A stretch of 15,547 bases of DNA from Hylemonella sp. UBA6679 (GTDB lineage Bacteria; Pseudomonadota; Gammaproteobacteria; Burkholderiales; Burkholderiaceae_C), in assembly GCA_002454975.1 (NCBI GenBank), contig DKJZ01000030.1, positions 1-15,547 on the forward strand, read 5' to 3'. Positions 1 to 6,989 of this stretch are shown in pieces. A model generated the notes under the pieces. That model saw only the letters and a list, made by a program, of their open reading frames with translations, had not been told where the DNA came from and made no database searches. The position numbers and the translations under genes are program-made. Every line of letters begins with the position of its first letter. Position 1 is the first letter of the stretch.

Positions 1-144
1 TTTGGGATAGCGGGGCTCCACCATCTCGGATTGCTCCAGCCACTTCTTGGCCGTATTGCGGGAAATTCCAAGCTGGCGGCTAGCCTCGCGAATGGACACG
101 TTGTCTCTTAAAACAAGACGACGTAATTTGCTCAATGTACTCAC
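1..144 (-). CDS. istA: IstA transposase of IS21 family, N-terminal 48 residues
   Basis: The reading frame starts with GTG at 144-142 and stays open to base 1, so only the N-terminus is in the window. The visible protein begins VSTLSKLRRLVLRDNVSIRE and contains a helix-turn-helix (SIREASRQLGISRNTAKKWL, about residues 17-36), followed by the start of the linker EQSEMVEPRYPK. This N-terminal HTH binds the terminal repeats in IS21-family transposases; the DDE catalytic core and the partner ATPase istB would lie to the left of the window. An AGGAG ribosome site lies 8-9 nt upstream of the GTG (near 153-157). The family call is confident; the specific IS is not identified. Confidence 0.85.
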   Translation of the reverse strand, partial: MSTLSKLRRLVLRDNVSIREASRQLGISRNTAKKWLEQSEMVEPRYPK

Positions 145-160
145 GTTGATCACTCCTGCC

Positions 161-185
161 ACCCTGCACAAAAAATAAGCAGGGT
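161..185 (-). other. Stem-loop in the istA leader
   Basis: ACCCTGC (161-167) and GCAGGGT (179-185) form a perfect 7-bp stem with an 11-nt A/T-rich loop, located between the IS end and the istA ribosome site. Such leader hairpins in IS elements can shield the transposase start from transcripts that read in from outside. That role is inferred here. Confidence 0.5.
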
Positions 186-195
186 AGCTTGTGGG

Positions 196-241
196 GTGGC
201 TCAAATTTCAACGTGTAAAGCTCCGAAACTGGCTCAGTTTT
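196..241 (-). repeat. Sub-terminal repeats of the IS21-family element
   Basis: On the plus strand GTGGCTCAAATTT (196-208) and CTGGCTCAGTTTT (229-241) match at 10 of 13 positions and are spaced exactly 33 bp start to start, about three helical turns. This is the repeated transposase-binding pattern expected at IS21-family ends. Confidence 0.6.
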
Positions 242-275
242 GGTTGTGATTCAACAAAAACACCTCAGAAAGTAG

Positions 276-1214
276 TCACCCAGCGGAGCACGGCATCGAG
301 TAAAGCCCCGGTCGTTTCACCGTGACCACCAACTCTCGGTACGCCATCAACGGGCGATCGGCTCCCGGTTTTCCTTTGTCCCGGGCCTTCACCTTGAACA
401 CATCGATGGGTTTCTCGCTTTCAAGTCCGGCCTTGGCCATGATTCGCTCGGCTCGCATGGGCTCACCCTTGAACGACCAGAGCGACTGGAACACCGAAGC
501 CTGTGCCTCGGTGAGGTTGATGTGGCCGTGCTCTGGCAGCAGCACCGTGCGGAAGTCGTCCGCGAAGGGGCCGTAAACCGGTTTAGCGGGCTCACGTGGC
601 GTTTCTTTCGGGCGGTGGCCCTGTGGGGCGATAAAGGAGATGCCGTCGCCGTAAAAGGCGAACCGCTCCTGAAGAGGCAGCCACTCGATGTCGGCAGCGA
701 ATGGGTGCGCAGTCTGGTCCATCGGCTTGGGTGTGATGACCCGCAGGCTCGCACCCTTGACCCGGAAACCATCCAAGATCGCAGGCGCGCGAACCAGGGT
801 GGCCAAGCTGCGGGTCAGGATGACTGGACCTTGCCTGGCATCTCCCAGCCGCCAAATGCCTGGGCCGACTTGATCAATGCCGTCGCGGCTGTTGATCTCC
901 AATGCCAAACGCAACTTCTGGCGCAGCCAATCCTCGTTGAGCATGACCGCTGCCATGTCCTGTGGCTCGATTTGAACGGGGCCGCATTCGGAGCAATGGC
1001 AGAGCCTGCCGCCCTTGCCATCAGCAACGACTTGCCCACGGTGCAGGTTGCAATGTGGGCAAAGTACGTATTGCTGATTGACGGGCGCTGCCTTTATGGC
1101 GGAGCCGAGCAAGGTGCATGCAGCCAGCTCGTGAGGGGACAACGCCCAGCGATGGACGTGCGTCCCCTCAGCGAACAAGCGGCAAACCAATGACCAAGCA
1201 TGATGTGAGTTCAC
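276..1214 (-). CDS. Unrecognised protein with CxxC zinc-finger motif and possible C-terminal winged helix
   Basis: The protein has 312 residues and no assignable family. Two cysteine pairs are visible near residues 52-77: CPHC followed by CHCSEC, the spacing of a small zinc ribbon. The last ~75 residues (LTEAQASVFQSLW... GEPMRAERIMAKAG ... VFKVK ... GLYSM) read like a winged-helix DNA-binding domain, so a regulator or DNA-acting protein is plausible. Start: an in-frame GTG at 1220 overlaps the upstream stop, but the AGGAG at 1224-1220 runs into it; the in-frame GTG at 1214 has that site about 5 nt upstream and is preferred. It follows the 414-aa gene by 2 nt and so is probably co-translated with it. 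Its stop lies about 20 bp from the IS end, so the coding sequence looks intact although its original downstream context is lost. Confidence 0.75.
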   Translation of the reverse strand: MNSHHAWSLVCRLFAEGTHVHRWALSPHELAACTLLGSAIKAAPVNQQYVLCPHCNLHRGQVVADGKGGRLCHCSECGPVQIEPQDMAAVMLNEDWLRQKLRLALEINSRDGIDQVGPGIWRLGDARQGPVILTRSLATLVRAPAILDGFRVKGASLRVITPKPMDQTAHPFAADIEWLPLQERFAFYGDGISFIAPQGHRPKETPREPAKPVYGPFADDFRTVLLPEHGHINLTEAQASVFQSLWSFKGEPMRAERIMAKAGLESEKPIDVFKVKARDKGKPGADRPLMAYRELVVTVKRPGLYSMPCSAG

Positions 1215-1216
1215 GC

Positions 1217-2461
1217 TCACTCCTGGTACGCAGGTTCGGACTGGAAGGCGTCTTCACCGGGCGGCTGCTCATTGGCGTTCAGCGTTTGGTTGGCTCCCAG
1301 AATGCCGAGGGAAACCAAGTAGCCTTCGAGCTGGGCTTGCATCTTGGCGTCGAACTTGTGAAGGTTCAGTCGGCCTTTGCGGGTGATCTCGATGGTGATG
1401 ACCTTCGAACGCATCTTGCCTGGTTCAGGTGGGTAGTAGAGGTTGATGTGCGCCGAGTTGATCTGCCAGTTGCGCTTGAGCGGGTTCTCGTTGGGGAAGG
1501 ACTCTGCGATCAGTTCGGTCACACATTGCTGGTCGCTCGATGCGGTTGCCGTGCATTCAACCTTCAGGTCGCCGTGGGGGCTGAGCAGTGAAAGGGTCTT
1601 GACCTGCACCGCCATGAACCCATCGGTGGTCAGCGCCTGGGGCACATCAAAACCCAACCGCAACGCAGACAGGTCAAGTGTGGGCGGCTTGATGCGGTGT
1701 GCATCGACCTTTGTGCCCAGCAGATGCTCTGCGAATGCCTCCAGCAGCATGGTGTGGTACTTCACCCCGCCCTTGACCAGGGTGCGCGCGACGCCGGTCT
1801 TGGCTGAATACTCCAGCACCATGTGAATATTGGGATTGCCCACGCGTCGGGTCAGGTTCGAGCCTTCGAACTCCAGACGCAGCATCGCCAGGTCTTTGAC
1901 ATGGACCGTCAGCAGATAGACATCGGGGGATCGCTCCAGCACATAGGCCACGCTGCCGTCGCCGCATTGCAGCTCCCGCTGATAGAACGCCGAGATGGCC
2001 TGGCGCATGCCGAGCATGGCGGCATCGGAGGTGTTGGGCTTGCGTTTGACGCCCAGATCGTTCTGCAGTGCCTGGGGACCGTGGCGTTCAAAGAAGTCCA
2101 CATCTCCGGCCAGATCAAACAGCTCGGGGTGGTTCACGTACAGCCAGAACGAGCGGTGGATGTCACTTTGGCTGGCGACCAGCCCCATCAATGCGGCACC
2201 GTCCTTTTGGGCCACCTGAAACATTGCCTGTTTGCCCGCCGCATCCCCCAGTCCAACGCTTGCCATGAGTTTGGCAATGAGTGCATCACGGGCAATTTCG
2301 TCAGGCCAAGACCGGATGGCATCGATCACGGTCTGGGTGACCTCTTGGCCATCCGACCAGGACAGATCGTCCGGCAAAGGCAGCCCGTTGGCAGCCAGGA
2401 AGTTTTGCAAGGTGGCGTCCACGGGCAGCTCGAGCAGCACATCGACAAAGGTTTTTTTCAT
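1217..2461 (-). CDS. Unrecognised 414-aa protein, first gene of the minus-strand pair
   Basis: Starts MKKTFVDVLLELPVDATLQN at ATG 2461, with AAGGA at 2474-2470, 8 nt upstream. A longer in-frame reading to 2779 exists but would run into the divergent xre gene and lacks a ribosome site. I see no signal peptide, membrane segment or catalytic motif. The N-terminal ~130 residues look helical; the middle and C-terminal parts alternate strands and helices (for example YVLERSPDVYLLTVHVKD), and the end (RKGRLNLHKFDAKMQAQLEG) is basic and helical. The C-terminal tail after about residue 390 is acidic and probably disordered. It is tightly coupled to the zinc-finger gene downstream and divergent from the XRE/ImmA pair, which suggests shared control. 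Function unknown. Confidence 0.75.
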   Translation of the reverse strand: MKKTFVDVLLELPVDATLQNFLAANGLPLPDDLSWSDGQEVTQTVIDAIRSWPDEIARDALIAKLMASVGLGDAAGKQAMFQVAQKDGAALMGLVASQSDIHRSFWLYVNHPELFDLAGDVDFFERHGPQALQNDLGVKRKPNTSDAAMLGMRQAISAFYQRELQCGDGSVAYVLERSPDVYLLTVHVKDLAMLRLEFEGSNLTRRVGNPNIHMVLEYSAKTGVARTLVKGGVKYHTMLLEAFAEHLLGTKVDAHRIKPPTLDLSALRLGFDVPQALTTDGFMAVQVKTLSLLSPHGDLKVECTATASSDQQCVTELIAESFPNENPLKRNWQINSAHINLYYPPEPGKMRSKVITIEITRKGRLNLHKFDAKMQAQLEGYLVSLGILGANQTLNANEQPPGEDAFQSEPAYQE

Positions 2462-2524
2462 TTTTCTGGTCCTTATGGAATGTCGGTGTTCTGCGTACAG
2501 GGGATGCTGGCGCGGGCCGACGGG

Positions 2525-2603
2525 TTGTTTACAAATACCCCGGCAAAGTAAAGTGGCGAGATACAGCGTAATTGTGTCCCGCTTATTTCCGATTGTCAAA
2601 CAA
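2525..2603. promoter_or_regulatory. Two TTGT-n-ACAA dyads, possible XRE operators
   Basis: TTGT-TT-ACAA (2525-2534) and TTGT-CAA-ACAA (2593-2603) are short matching dyads in the divergent intergenic region, the second covering the -35 box of the minus-strand promoter. XRE repressors commonly bind such dyads in their own control region. The match is short and could be chance. Confidence 0.3.
2571..2599 (-). promoter_or_regulatory. Candidate promoter for the 414-aa/312-aa gene pair
   Basis: On the minus strand a consensus -35 TTGACA (2599-2594) is followed after exactly 17 nt by CACAAT (2576-2571, 4 of 6 matches to TATAAT). It would give a leader of about 100 nt before the ATG at 2461. A TTGT/ACAA dyad overlaps the -35 box. 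Confidence 0.5.
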
Positions 2604-2635
2604 CGTAGAACATGGTGGTGGATGGTGTATCTTGG

Positions 2636-2644
2636 TGCTATACT
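2636..2644 (+). promoter_or_regulatory. Extended -10 promoter for xre/immA
   Basis: TGCTATACT is an extended -10 (TGn plus TATACT, 5 of 6 matches) ending 34 nt before the xre ATG. No good -35 lies at the usual distance, which fits an extended -10 promoter. Confidence 0.5.
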
Positions 2645-2678
2645 TTTAGGCTGTTTTGATTCAGACAGGAGCTGTGCC

Positions 2679-3026
2679 ATGGCATCGACCTTAGGAGCGC
2701 GGTTGCGACGTCTGCGGGAGGCCAAAAAGCTGACATTGCAGCAAGTGGCCGACGCAGTTGGCTGCACCAAGGCATACATCTGGGAACTGGAAATGAAAGA
2801 GGGGCAGCGCCCTTCCGCCGAGCGGGTTCATCTGCTGGCCAAGGTTCTGGGGGTCACGATGGAGGACCTCATGAACGAGACCAACGAACAGGTCCCCGAG
2901 GCCACGGTTGAAGATGTGGCGTTCTTTCGCCAGTACGCCACCATGTCGGACGATGAGAAAAATCGCGTTCAAGACATGATGAAGCTGATGTTCCCCAGCT
3001 CTGCACAAGAGGAACCCAAGCGTTGA
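2679..3026 (+). CDS. XRE-family helix-turn-helix transcriptional regulator
   Basis: 115 residues. Residues about 5-62 form a Cro/cI-type HTH: LGARLRRLREAKKLTLQQVA, then CTKAYIWELE as the recognition helix, ending LAKVLGVTMEDLM. The C-terminal part (about 75-105, FFRQYATMSDDEKNRVQDMM) is the short helical extension common in XRE repressors that are paired with ImmA/IrrE proteases. The ATG at 2679 has AGGAG at 2667-2671. The stop overlaps the start of the protease gene by 3 bases (TTGA), so the two are translationally coupled. By analogy with ImmR/ImmA it probably represses its own operon and perhaps the divergent gene pair, with relief by the protease; that regulatory link is inferred. Confidence 0.9.
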   Translation: MASTLGARLRRLREAKKLTLQQVADAVGCTKAYIWELEMKEGQRPSAERVHLLAKVLGVTMEDLMNETNEQVPEATVEDVAFFRQYATMSDDEKNRVQDMMKLMFPSSAQEEPKR

Positions 3027-3952
3027 GTGGCAGCTTAGACCTGACCCCAAGCAAAGCGGCGAACATGATCCTGCGTTGGATGCGTGTCGCCGATGAGGAG
3101 AAGGCTGCGTACATCGATCTCGACAGGGTTCGGGAGGGGCTGCCAACAACGCCCTACGGTGAAGGGGTCAAAGTCATCAAGCCCCCAATGGCATCGACCG
3201 TCAGCAGTGTTGAAGGGATGCTGGTTTGTAATCCCAATGATCCTGCTGAGTGGGGGATCTTCTACAACCCAAATGCCAGCCAAGAGCGCCAGCGATTCAC
3301 CATCGCTCATGAGCTGGGGCACTTTGTTCTGCACAGGGCAAAGCGACGCACCTTCAACTGCGACAAAGCCGCAGTTCATTTCAGCCAAGACACTGCAGCC
3401 AACATTGAACGCGAGGCGGATGAATTCGCCAGCAATCTGTTGATGCCTGGCGATGTCCTGCGTGATCGCATCACCAGTCAGGAAGTTGACCTTCACTTGC
3501 TCAGTGGCTTGGCCAAAACATTCGGCGTGTCGTTTGAGGCCCTATGCATCCGCTTCATCAAGTTCACGGAGAAGCGCGCGATCTTGCTGCACTGGGACAA
3601 CGGCTTTCTCAAGTACGAATGGCGAAGCCGCAGTGCTGTGTTGAGCAACACCCGGATTAGAAGGCTGAGTGATCCTGCTGAGCCTCTGCGCGATACCGTT
3701 GCAGCAGATGAGTCCATCGCGCAGGAGTGGAATGGGATCGACATGTCTGCTGCTGTTTGGTGCGTCGGCGAACAGCCATATATGAAGGTGCAGGAGTTCA
3801 AACACAGCTACGGCAGTCGTGATCGCGTGCTGACGTTGTTGATCCTTGAAGATGCTGAACCGCGCAGGTGGGATAACTCCTGGAAGGATCAAGAGAGCTT
3901 CGACAGCTTCGATCAGTTCACATCAAGCGGTCAGATGCCGATTAGAAAATAG
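3023..3952 (+). CDS. ImmA/IrrE-family metallo-endopeptidase
   Basis: 309 residues from a TTG start at 3023 whose bases overlap the xre stop; AGAGGA lies 9 nt upstream, and the next ATG (3065) has no better site. The zinc-protease signature HELGH is at residues 96-100, followed by EADEFASNLLMP at about 131-142, which supplies the third zinc ligand region typical of the COG2856 family. The peptidase domain covers about residues 45-185; the remaining C-terminal ~120 residues are an extension that I do not recognise (WDNSWKDQESFDSFDQF near the end). Known members cleave a cognate XRE repressor in response to DNA damage or other signals (ImmA of ICEBs1, IrrE of Deinococcus). The partner here is almost certainly the gene just upstream. 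Confidence 0.9.
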   Translation: MSGSLDLTPSKAANMILRWMRVADEEKAAYIDLDRVREGLPTTPYGEGVKVIKPPMASTVSSVEGMLVCNPNDPAEWGIFYNPNASQERQRFTIAHELGHFVLHRAKRRTFNCDKAAVHFSQDTAANIEREADEFASNLLMPGDVLRDRITSQEVDLHLLSGLAKTFGVSFEALCIRFIKFTEKRAILLHWDNGFLKYEWRSRSAVLSNTRIRRLSDPAEPLRDTVAADESIAQEWNGIDMSAAVWCVGEQPYMKVQEFKHSYGSRDRVLTLLILEDAEPRRWDNSWKDQESFDSFDQFTSSGQMPIRK

Positions 3953-3954
3953 GC

Positions 3955-4096
3955 ATATCATGATATCGGTGGTGTCTCATGCAGCGGCCCCAAATACCTC
4001 TGCGCCAGTGACTAGCCCAGCGATGGGTCGAATGGCTATATAGGGTAAAGGCCGACTGTGCCGAGGCTACATACTTCGCAACGGTGTGACACCACC
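3955..4096. repeat. Palindromes and an inverted repeat between immA and the 201-aa gene
   Basis: Three symmetric elements sit in the gap after immA: a perfect 12-bp palindrome ATATCATGATAT (3955-3966) just after the stop codon; GGTGGTGTC (3968-3976) with its exact complement GACACCACC (4088-4096), which bracket the gap; and GGTGT-G-ACACC (4083-4093), about 36 bp before the next start codon. The last could be an operator. No T-run follows any of them, so none is an obvious terminator. Confidence 0.4.
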
Positions 4097-4128
4097 ACCC
4101 TAACTTTCATTGATTACGCGTTTCAGTG

Positions 4129-4734
4129 ATGCAGAAACCTCCCACCGAATTGGTCAAGCAACTGAGGCGTCAACTGGACTTCATCCGAAACTCAGCCTCT
4201 GCATACGATGCAGGTCACTCCGAGGAAGCATTGCGCATCGGCGTAGCTATCCGTGTCTTGCTCCATGACACGAAATTCAGCAATTCGTTGCTGAATCAAA
4301 TGAGTCAGAAAGAATCTTTAAAGCTGATCACCACGGCCAAAGAAATTCCAGAGGATCTTCTTGCAGAACTTGATTTTGGAGAGTGTCTGGCGGGCATGGT
4401 GATCGGCAGCTCCATTGAGTACTCTCCCGTGCCAGACGGGATGCCAACGATCAGTTGCGTCGAATGGTGGGCGCAGCCCGTCTTTATTCGCGACAAAGTC
4501 ATGTACACCCGGAAAGATGTCGTTCTGTCAGCTGCCAACAAAGACGGTGGCGCTCATGTGGATGAGCCTGACGAAAAGCTGCAAGCCCTTCAAACAGCCT
4601 TCTGGACGAAGACGCAAACTAACGCGGATGGCCAGACCACAACCATACCGATGGAAGACAATCATTTTCGAATGCTACGCAGGTTCGCCGACGAATTGCT
4701 GTTGAGTCCAGAGTTACTTGTGTTGGCGGCTTGA
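4129..4734 (+). CDS. Conserved-looking protein of unknown function (RVLLHDT / NKDGGAHVD type)
   Basis: 201 residues from ATG 4129; a GTG directly before it (4126) is an alternative. No convincing ribosome site is visible. The N-terminal ~50 residues are helical (LVKQLRRQLDFIRNSASAYD, then RIGVAIRVLLHDTKFSNSLL), and a second motif ANKDGGAHVDEPDEKLQAL lies at about 143-161. I recall these two motifs together in hypothetical proteins scattered through mobile regions of proteobacteria, but I know of no assigned activity. The histidines and aspartates in RVLLHDT and GGAHVD could be functional residues. It stands alone between the ImmA operon and the recombinase cassette. Confidence 0.7.
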   Translation: MQKPPTELVKQLRRQLDFIRNSASAYDAGHSEEALRIGVAIRVLLHDTKFSNSLLNQMSQKESLKLITTAKEIPEDLLAELDFGECLAGMVIGSSIEYSPVPDGMPTISCVEWWAQPVFIRDKVMYTRKDVVLSAANKDGGAHVDEPDEKLQALQTAFWTKTQTNADGQTTTIPMEDNHFRMLRRFADELLLSPELLVLAA

Positions 4735-4882
4735 GTTCTGAACAGGGTGTGTCCTGGTGACCTTGGCAGCAAGGGATTGCGACAGTCATCTTTGCTCATC
4801 TACGAGCATGCTGGTCCAAACACGTTACGCGAAGTGACCTTGACCCATAGCATGACAAGCGTTTTCTACTGGAACGCTGACC

Positions 4883-5092
4883 ATGCACAACAACGAACAA
4901 ATCTCTAATCTCAGGGCTGGCGCAGGCCCTCGACACCCGCAACAAGAAGTCGTCGATCTAATCGCAGTGGCTCTGCTGCGACTGCGCGAAGCTGAATCAT
5001 CTGCGCAGAAACCTTCACCTATTCGCGACAGTAGGAAGGTTTCACTTGGCTTCGCTGGCCAGAAGAGCGTGAATGCAAACACCGATCACTAA
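4883..5092 (+). CDS. Small protein leading the recombinase cassette
   Basis: 69 residues, starting MHNNEQISNLRAGAGPRHPQ at ATG 4883 with a GGAA about 8 nt upstream. It is followed after 14 nt by the DUF2924 gene start, in the same direction. The sequence has a helical stretch VVDLIAVALLRLREAESSAQ in the middle and a polar end. I believe short proteins of this kind occur in front of DUF2924-recombinase pairs in other genomes, but no function is known to me. Context and composition support a real gene more than homology does. Confidence 0.6.
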   Translation: MHNNEQISNLRAGAGPRHPQQEVVDLIAVALLRLREAESSAQKPSPIRDSRKVSLGFAGQKSVNANTDH

Positions 5093-5106
5093 GAAGGAGT
5101 TTGCAC

Positions 5107-5574
5107 ATGACGACACACGCACAACAATCAAAAACGGTATCCATCGCGGCGCAAGTCGCGCAGTTGCCGCACCTGCCCATGCAGAGCATCTGGGCCATGT
5201 GGGACGCGCATTTTGATGAACGCCCGCAGCATCACCATCGCACCTGGCTGGAGTCCCGACTGGCCTACAAGATTCAGGAAAAGGCTTTCGGCTCTCTCAA
5301 GCCGACGACGCGTAGGAAGCTGGAGGAAATCGGCGAAACAGGGGTGCTTCCCAAGCGCTTGCAAGGTGATGCGGATCGCCTGCTGCCGGGCACCATGCTC
5401 AGCCGCTTCTTTGACGACCAAGAGCACAAGGTGGTCGTACGCGGTGTGCGCGATTTCGAATACCGTGGCCAGCGGTTCAAGAGCTTGTCGGCGATCGCGC
5501 GGTTGATCGCTGGTTGCCCATGGTCGGGACCTGCCTTTTTTGGATTGAAGTCCTCCAAGAAGGAGGCAGCATGA
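5107..5574 (+). CDS. DUF2924-family protein, partner of the serine recombinase
   Basis: 155 residues from ATG 5107, with AAGGAG at 5094-5099 and a 7-nt spacer; an upstream in-frame TTG is less likely. Features typical of DUF2924 are present: an N-terminal helical part (LPHLPMQSIWAMWDAHFDER), a central basic segment (RLAYKIQEKAFGSLKPTTRR), and a C-terminal part resembling the small DNA-related fold seen in this family, with VVVRGVRDFEYRGQRFKSLS then AIARLIAGCPWSGPAFFGL. The stop overlaps the recombinase start (ATGA, 5571-5574). DUF2924 genes are regularly found directly upstream of large serine recombinases in proteobacterial mobile regions; the biochemical role is not established, though a directionality or accessory factor is an obvious guess. 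Confidence 0.85.
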   Translation: MTTHAQQSKTVSIAAQVAQLPHLPMQSIWAMWDAHFDERPQHHHRTWLESRLAYKIQEKAFGSLKPTTRRKLEEIGETGVLPKRLQGDADRLLPGTMLSRFFDDQEHKVVVRGVRDFEYRGQRFKSLSAIARLIAGCPWSGPAFFGLKSSKKEAA

Positions 5575-6989
5575 GAATCTCTCGCACAGCAGTGTCAAGC
5601 ACGCCCTCGTTCATCCCCAAAAAGCGATGCGCCATCTACACGCGCAAGTCGACCGATGAAGGCTTGGACCAGGAGTACAACAGCCTGGAAGCACAACGCG
5701 ATGCTGGTCTCTCATTCGTGAGCAGCCAACGCCATGAAGGTTGGCTGGCGCTGGATGACACCTACGACGACGGCGGATTCTCCGGCGGCAATATTGATCG
5801 TCCTGGACTCAAACGCCTGATGGCCGATATTGAGGCCGGAAAAATTGATGTGGTGGTGGTCTACAAGATCGACCGCCTCACCCGCAGCCTGCCCGACTTT
5901 GCCAAGCTCGTAGAGGTGTTCGATCGCAACAACGTCTCGTTTGTCTCGGTCACCCAGCAGTTCAATACGACCACTTCGATGGGGCGGCTGACGCTCAACA
6001 TCCTGCTGTCATTTGCCCAGTTTGAACGTGAAGTCACGGGCGAACGCATCCGGGACAAGATCGCAGCCAGCAAGGCCAAGGGCATGTGGATGGGCGGTAC
6101 ACCTCCGTTGGGCTATGACGTGGTTGATCGCAAACTGCTGGTCAACGAGCGAGAGGCCAGTCTGGTGCAAGACATCTTCCGTCGGTACGCAGAGCACGGT
6201 TCGGCAGCACGCCTGGTACGTGAGTTGGATATCGAAGGTCACAGCACCAAGTCCTGGGTCACACAATCCGGCCAGCACCGTGCGGGCCGCCCCATTGATC
6301 AGCAGTACCTGTTTTGCTTGCTGCGAAACCGGCTCTACCTAGGTGAGATCAGCCACAAGGGAGAGTTCTTCCCCGCGCAACACGCCAGCATCATTTCGAA
6401 GGAGCTGTGGGATGGTGTGCAAGCGTTTGTCAACCGGCGCAAGCAAGGCCCAAGGGTGCGCAAAGACGAATACCCGGCACTGTTGGGCGGTTTGTTGTTT
6501 GCACCCGATGGCCAGCGCATGATCCATCACTACACCAAGAAAAAGAATGGCCGTATGTACCGGTACTACGTGCCGTACTTGGAAAAGCGACGCAGCGCTG
6601 GCGCAACCCAAGATGGACGCGGGCAAAGCATCGGTGCGCTCCCGGCAGCTGAAATCGAAGCTGCGGTTTTGAATGAAATCGAGCTGGCGCTGATGGAGCC
6701 GGAGGCATTGATTGGTGTGTGGCGATCATGCCTGCAGCACAGTGCCGGAGCCGATCTTCAAGAAGACCAGGTAGTGGTGTCGATGCGACGAATCGCCGAC
6801 GTCTGGAAGCAGTTGTTTCCGGCGGAGCAACAGCGCATTGCACAGTTGCTCATTGAGCGCGTGGATTTCAAGGACGGTAGCTTGGACATCCATTGGCGCG
6901 AGGATGGCTGGATCGGACTGGATCCAAGCATCGTGGCCCACCCCTACGTGGAAGAGACCAAGGAATACGCAGAGGAGGTGATGGCATGA
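5571..6989 (+). CDS. Large serine recombinase (resolvase/invertase superfamily)
   Basis: 472 residues. The catalytic domain covers about residues 18-165: CAIYTRKSTDEG holds the nucleophile Ser27, followed by SLEAQRDA, DGGFSGGNIDRPGL, VYKIDRLTRS and the long E helix with SFAQFEREVTGERIRDKIA. A recombinase DNA-binding domain follows (about 175-300; GTPPLGYDVVDRKL, then FCLLRNRLYLGE). In the zinc-ribbon position (YPALLGGLLFAPDGQRMIHH) the usual metal-binding cysteines are absent, and no long coiled coil is evident, so it is short for a phage integrase. AGGAGG lies at 5561-5566 and the start overlaps the DUF2924 stop. It probably mobilises the region by site-specific recombination; att sites are not identifiable here. 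Confidence 0.9.
   Translation: MRISRTAVSSTPSFIPKKRCAIYTRKSTDEGLDQEYNSLEAQRDAGLSFVSSQRHEGWLALDDTYDDGGFSGGNIDRPGLKRLMADIEAGKIDVVVVYKIDRLTRSLPDFAKLVEVFDRNNVSFVSVTQQFNTTTSMGRLTLNILLSFAQFEREVTGERIRDKIAASKAKGMWMGGTPPLGYDVVDRKLLVNEREASLVQDIFRRYAEHGSAARLVRELDIEGHSTKSWVTQSGQHRAGRPIDQQYLFCLLRNRLYLGEISHKGEFFPAQHASIISKELWDGVQAFVNRRKQGPRVRKDEYPALLGGLLFAPDGQRMIHHYTKKKNGRMYRYYVPYLEKRRSAGATQDGRGQSIGALPAAEIEAAVLNEIELALMEPEALIGVWRSCLQHSAGADLQEDQVVVSMRRIADVWKQLFPAEQQRIAQLLIERVDFKDGSLDIHWREDGWIGLDPSIVAHPYVEETKEYAEEVMA

Larger units (their letters stand above)
1..256 (-). mobile_element. IS21-family insertion sequence, left end (partial)
   Basis: Read on the minus strand, the element seems to begin with TGTTGAATCAC at 256 (or with a further TGTTTT at 262) and runs off the window at base 1. 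Two similar sub-terminal repeats (core TGAGCCA) and the start of an istA-type transposase gene follow, which is the normal order at an IS21 left end. IS21 elements usually begin TG and carry several terminal repeats that bind the transposase. Neither the other end nor the target duplication is visible, so the exact border is inferred. Confidence 0.75.

Noticed and set aside
522..1193. 223-codon plus-strand frame opposite the zinc-finger gene
   Set aside because: No ribosome site, and the minus-strand frame has the zinc-finger motif and operon context.
1823..2678. Long plus-strand frames opposite the 414-aa gene, one continuing in frame into xre
   Set aside because: Antisense shadows; the xre ATG at 2679 has a clear ribosome site and the HTH begins there.
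2462..2779. N-terminal extension of the 414-aa protein up to 2779 on the minus strand
   Set aside because: It would run through the promoter region and into the divergent xre gene; the ATG at 2461 has its own ribosome site.
4761..4815. CCTTG-GCAG-CAAGG hairpin and nearby GCTC/GAGC pair as a terminator of the 201-aa gene
   Set aside because: Short stems without a following T-run.
4840..4870. TTGACC ... TCTACT as a promoter for the recombinase cassette
   Set aside because: The -10 is weak, the spacer is 19 nt, and the predicted start would leave almost no leader before the ATG at 4883.
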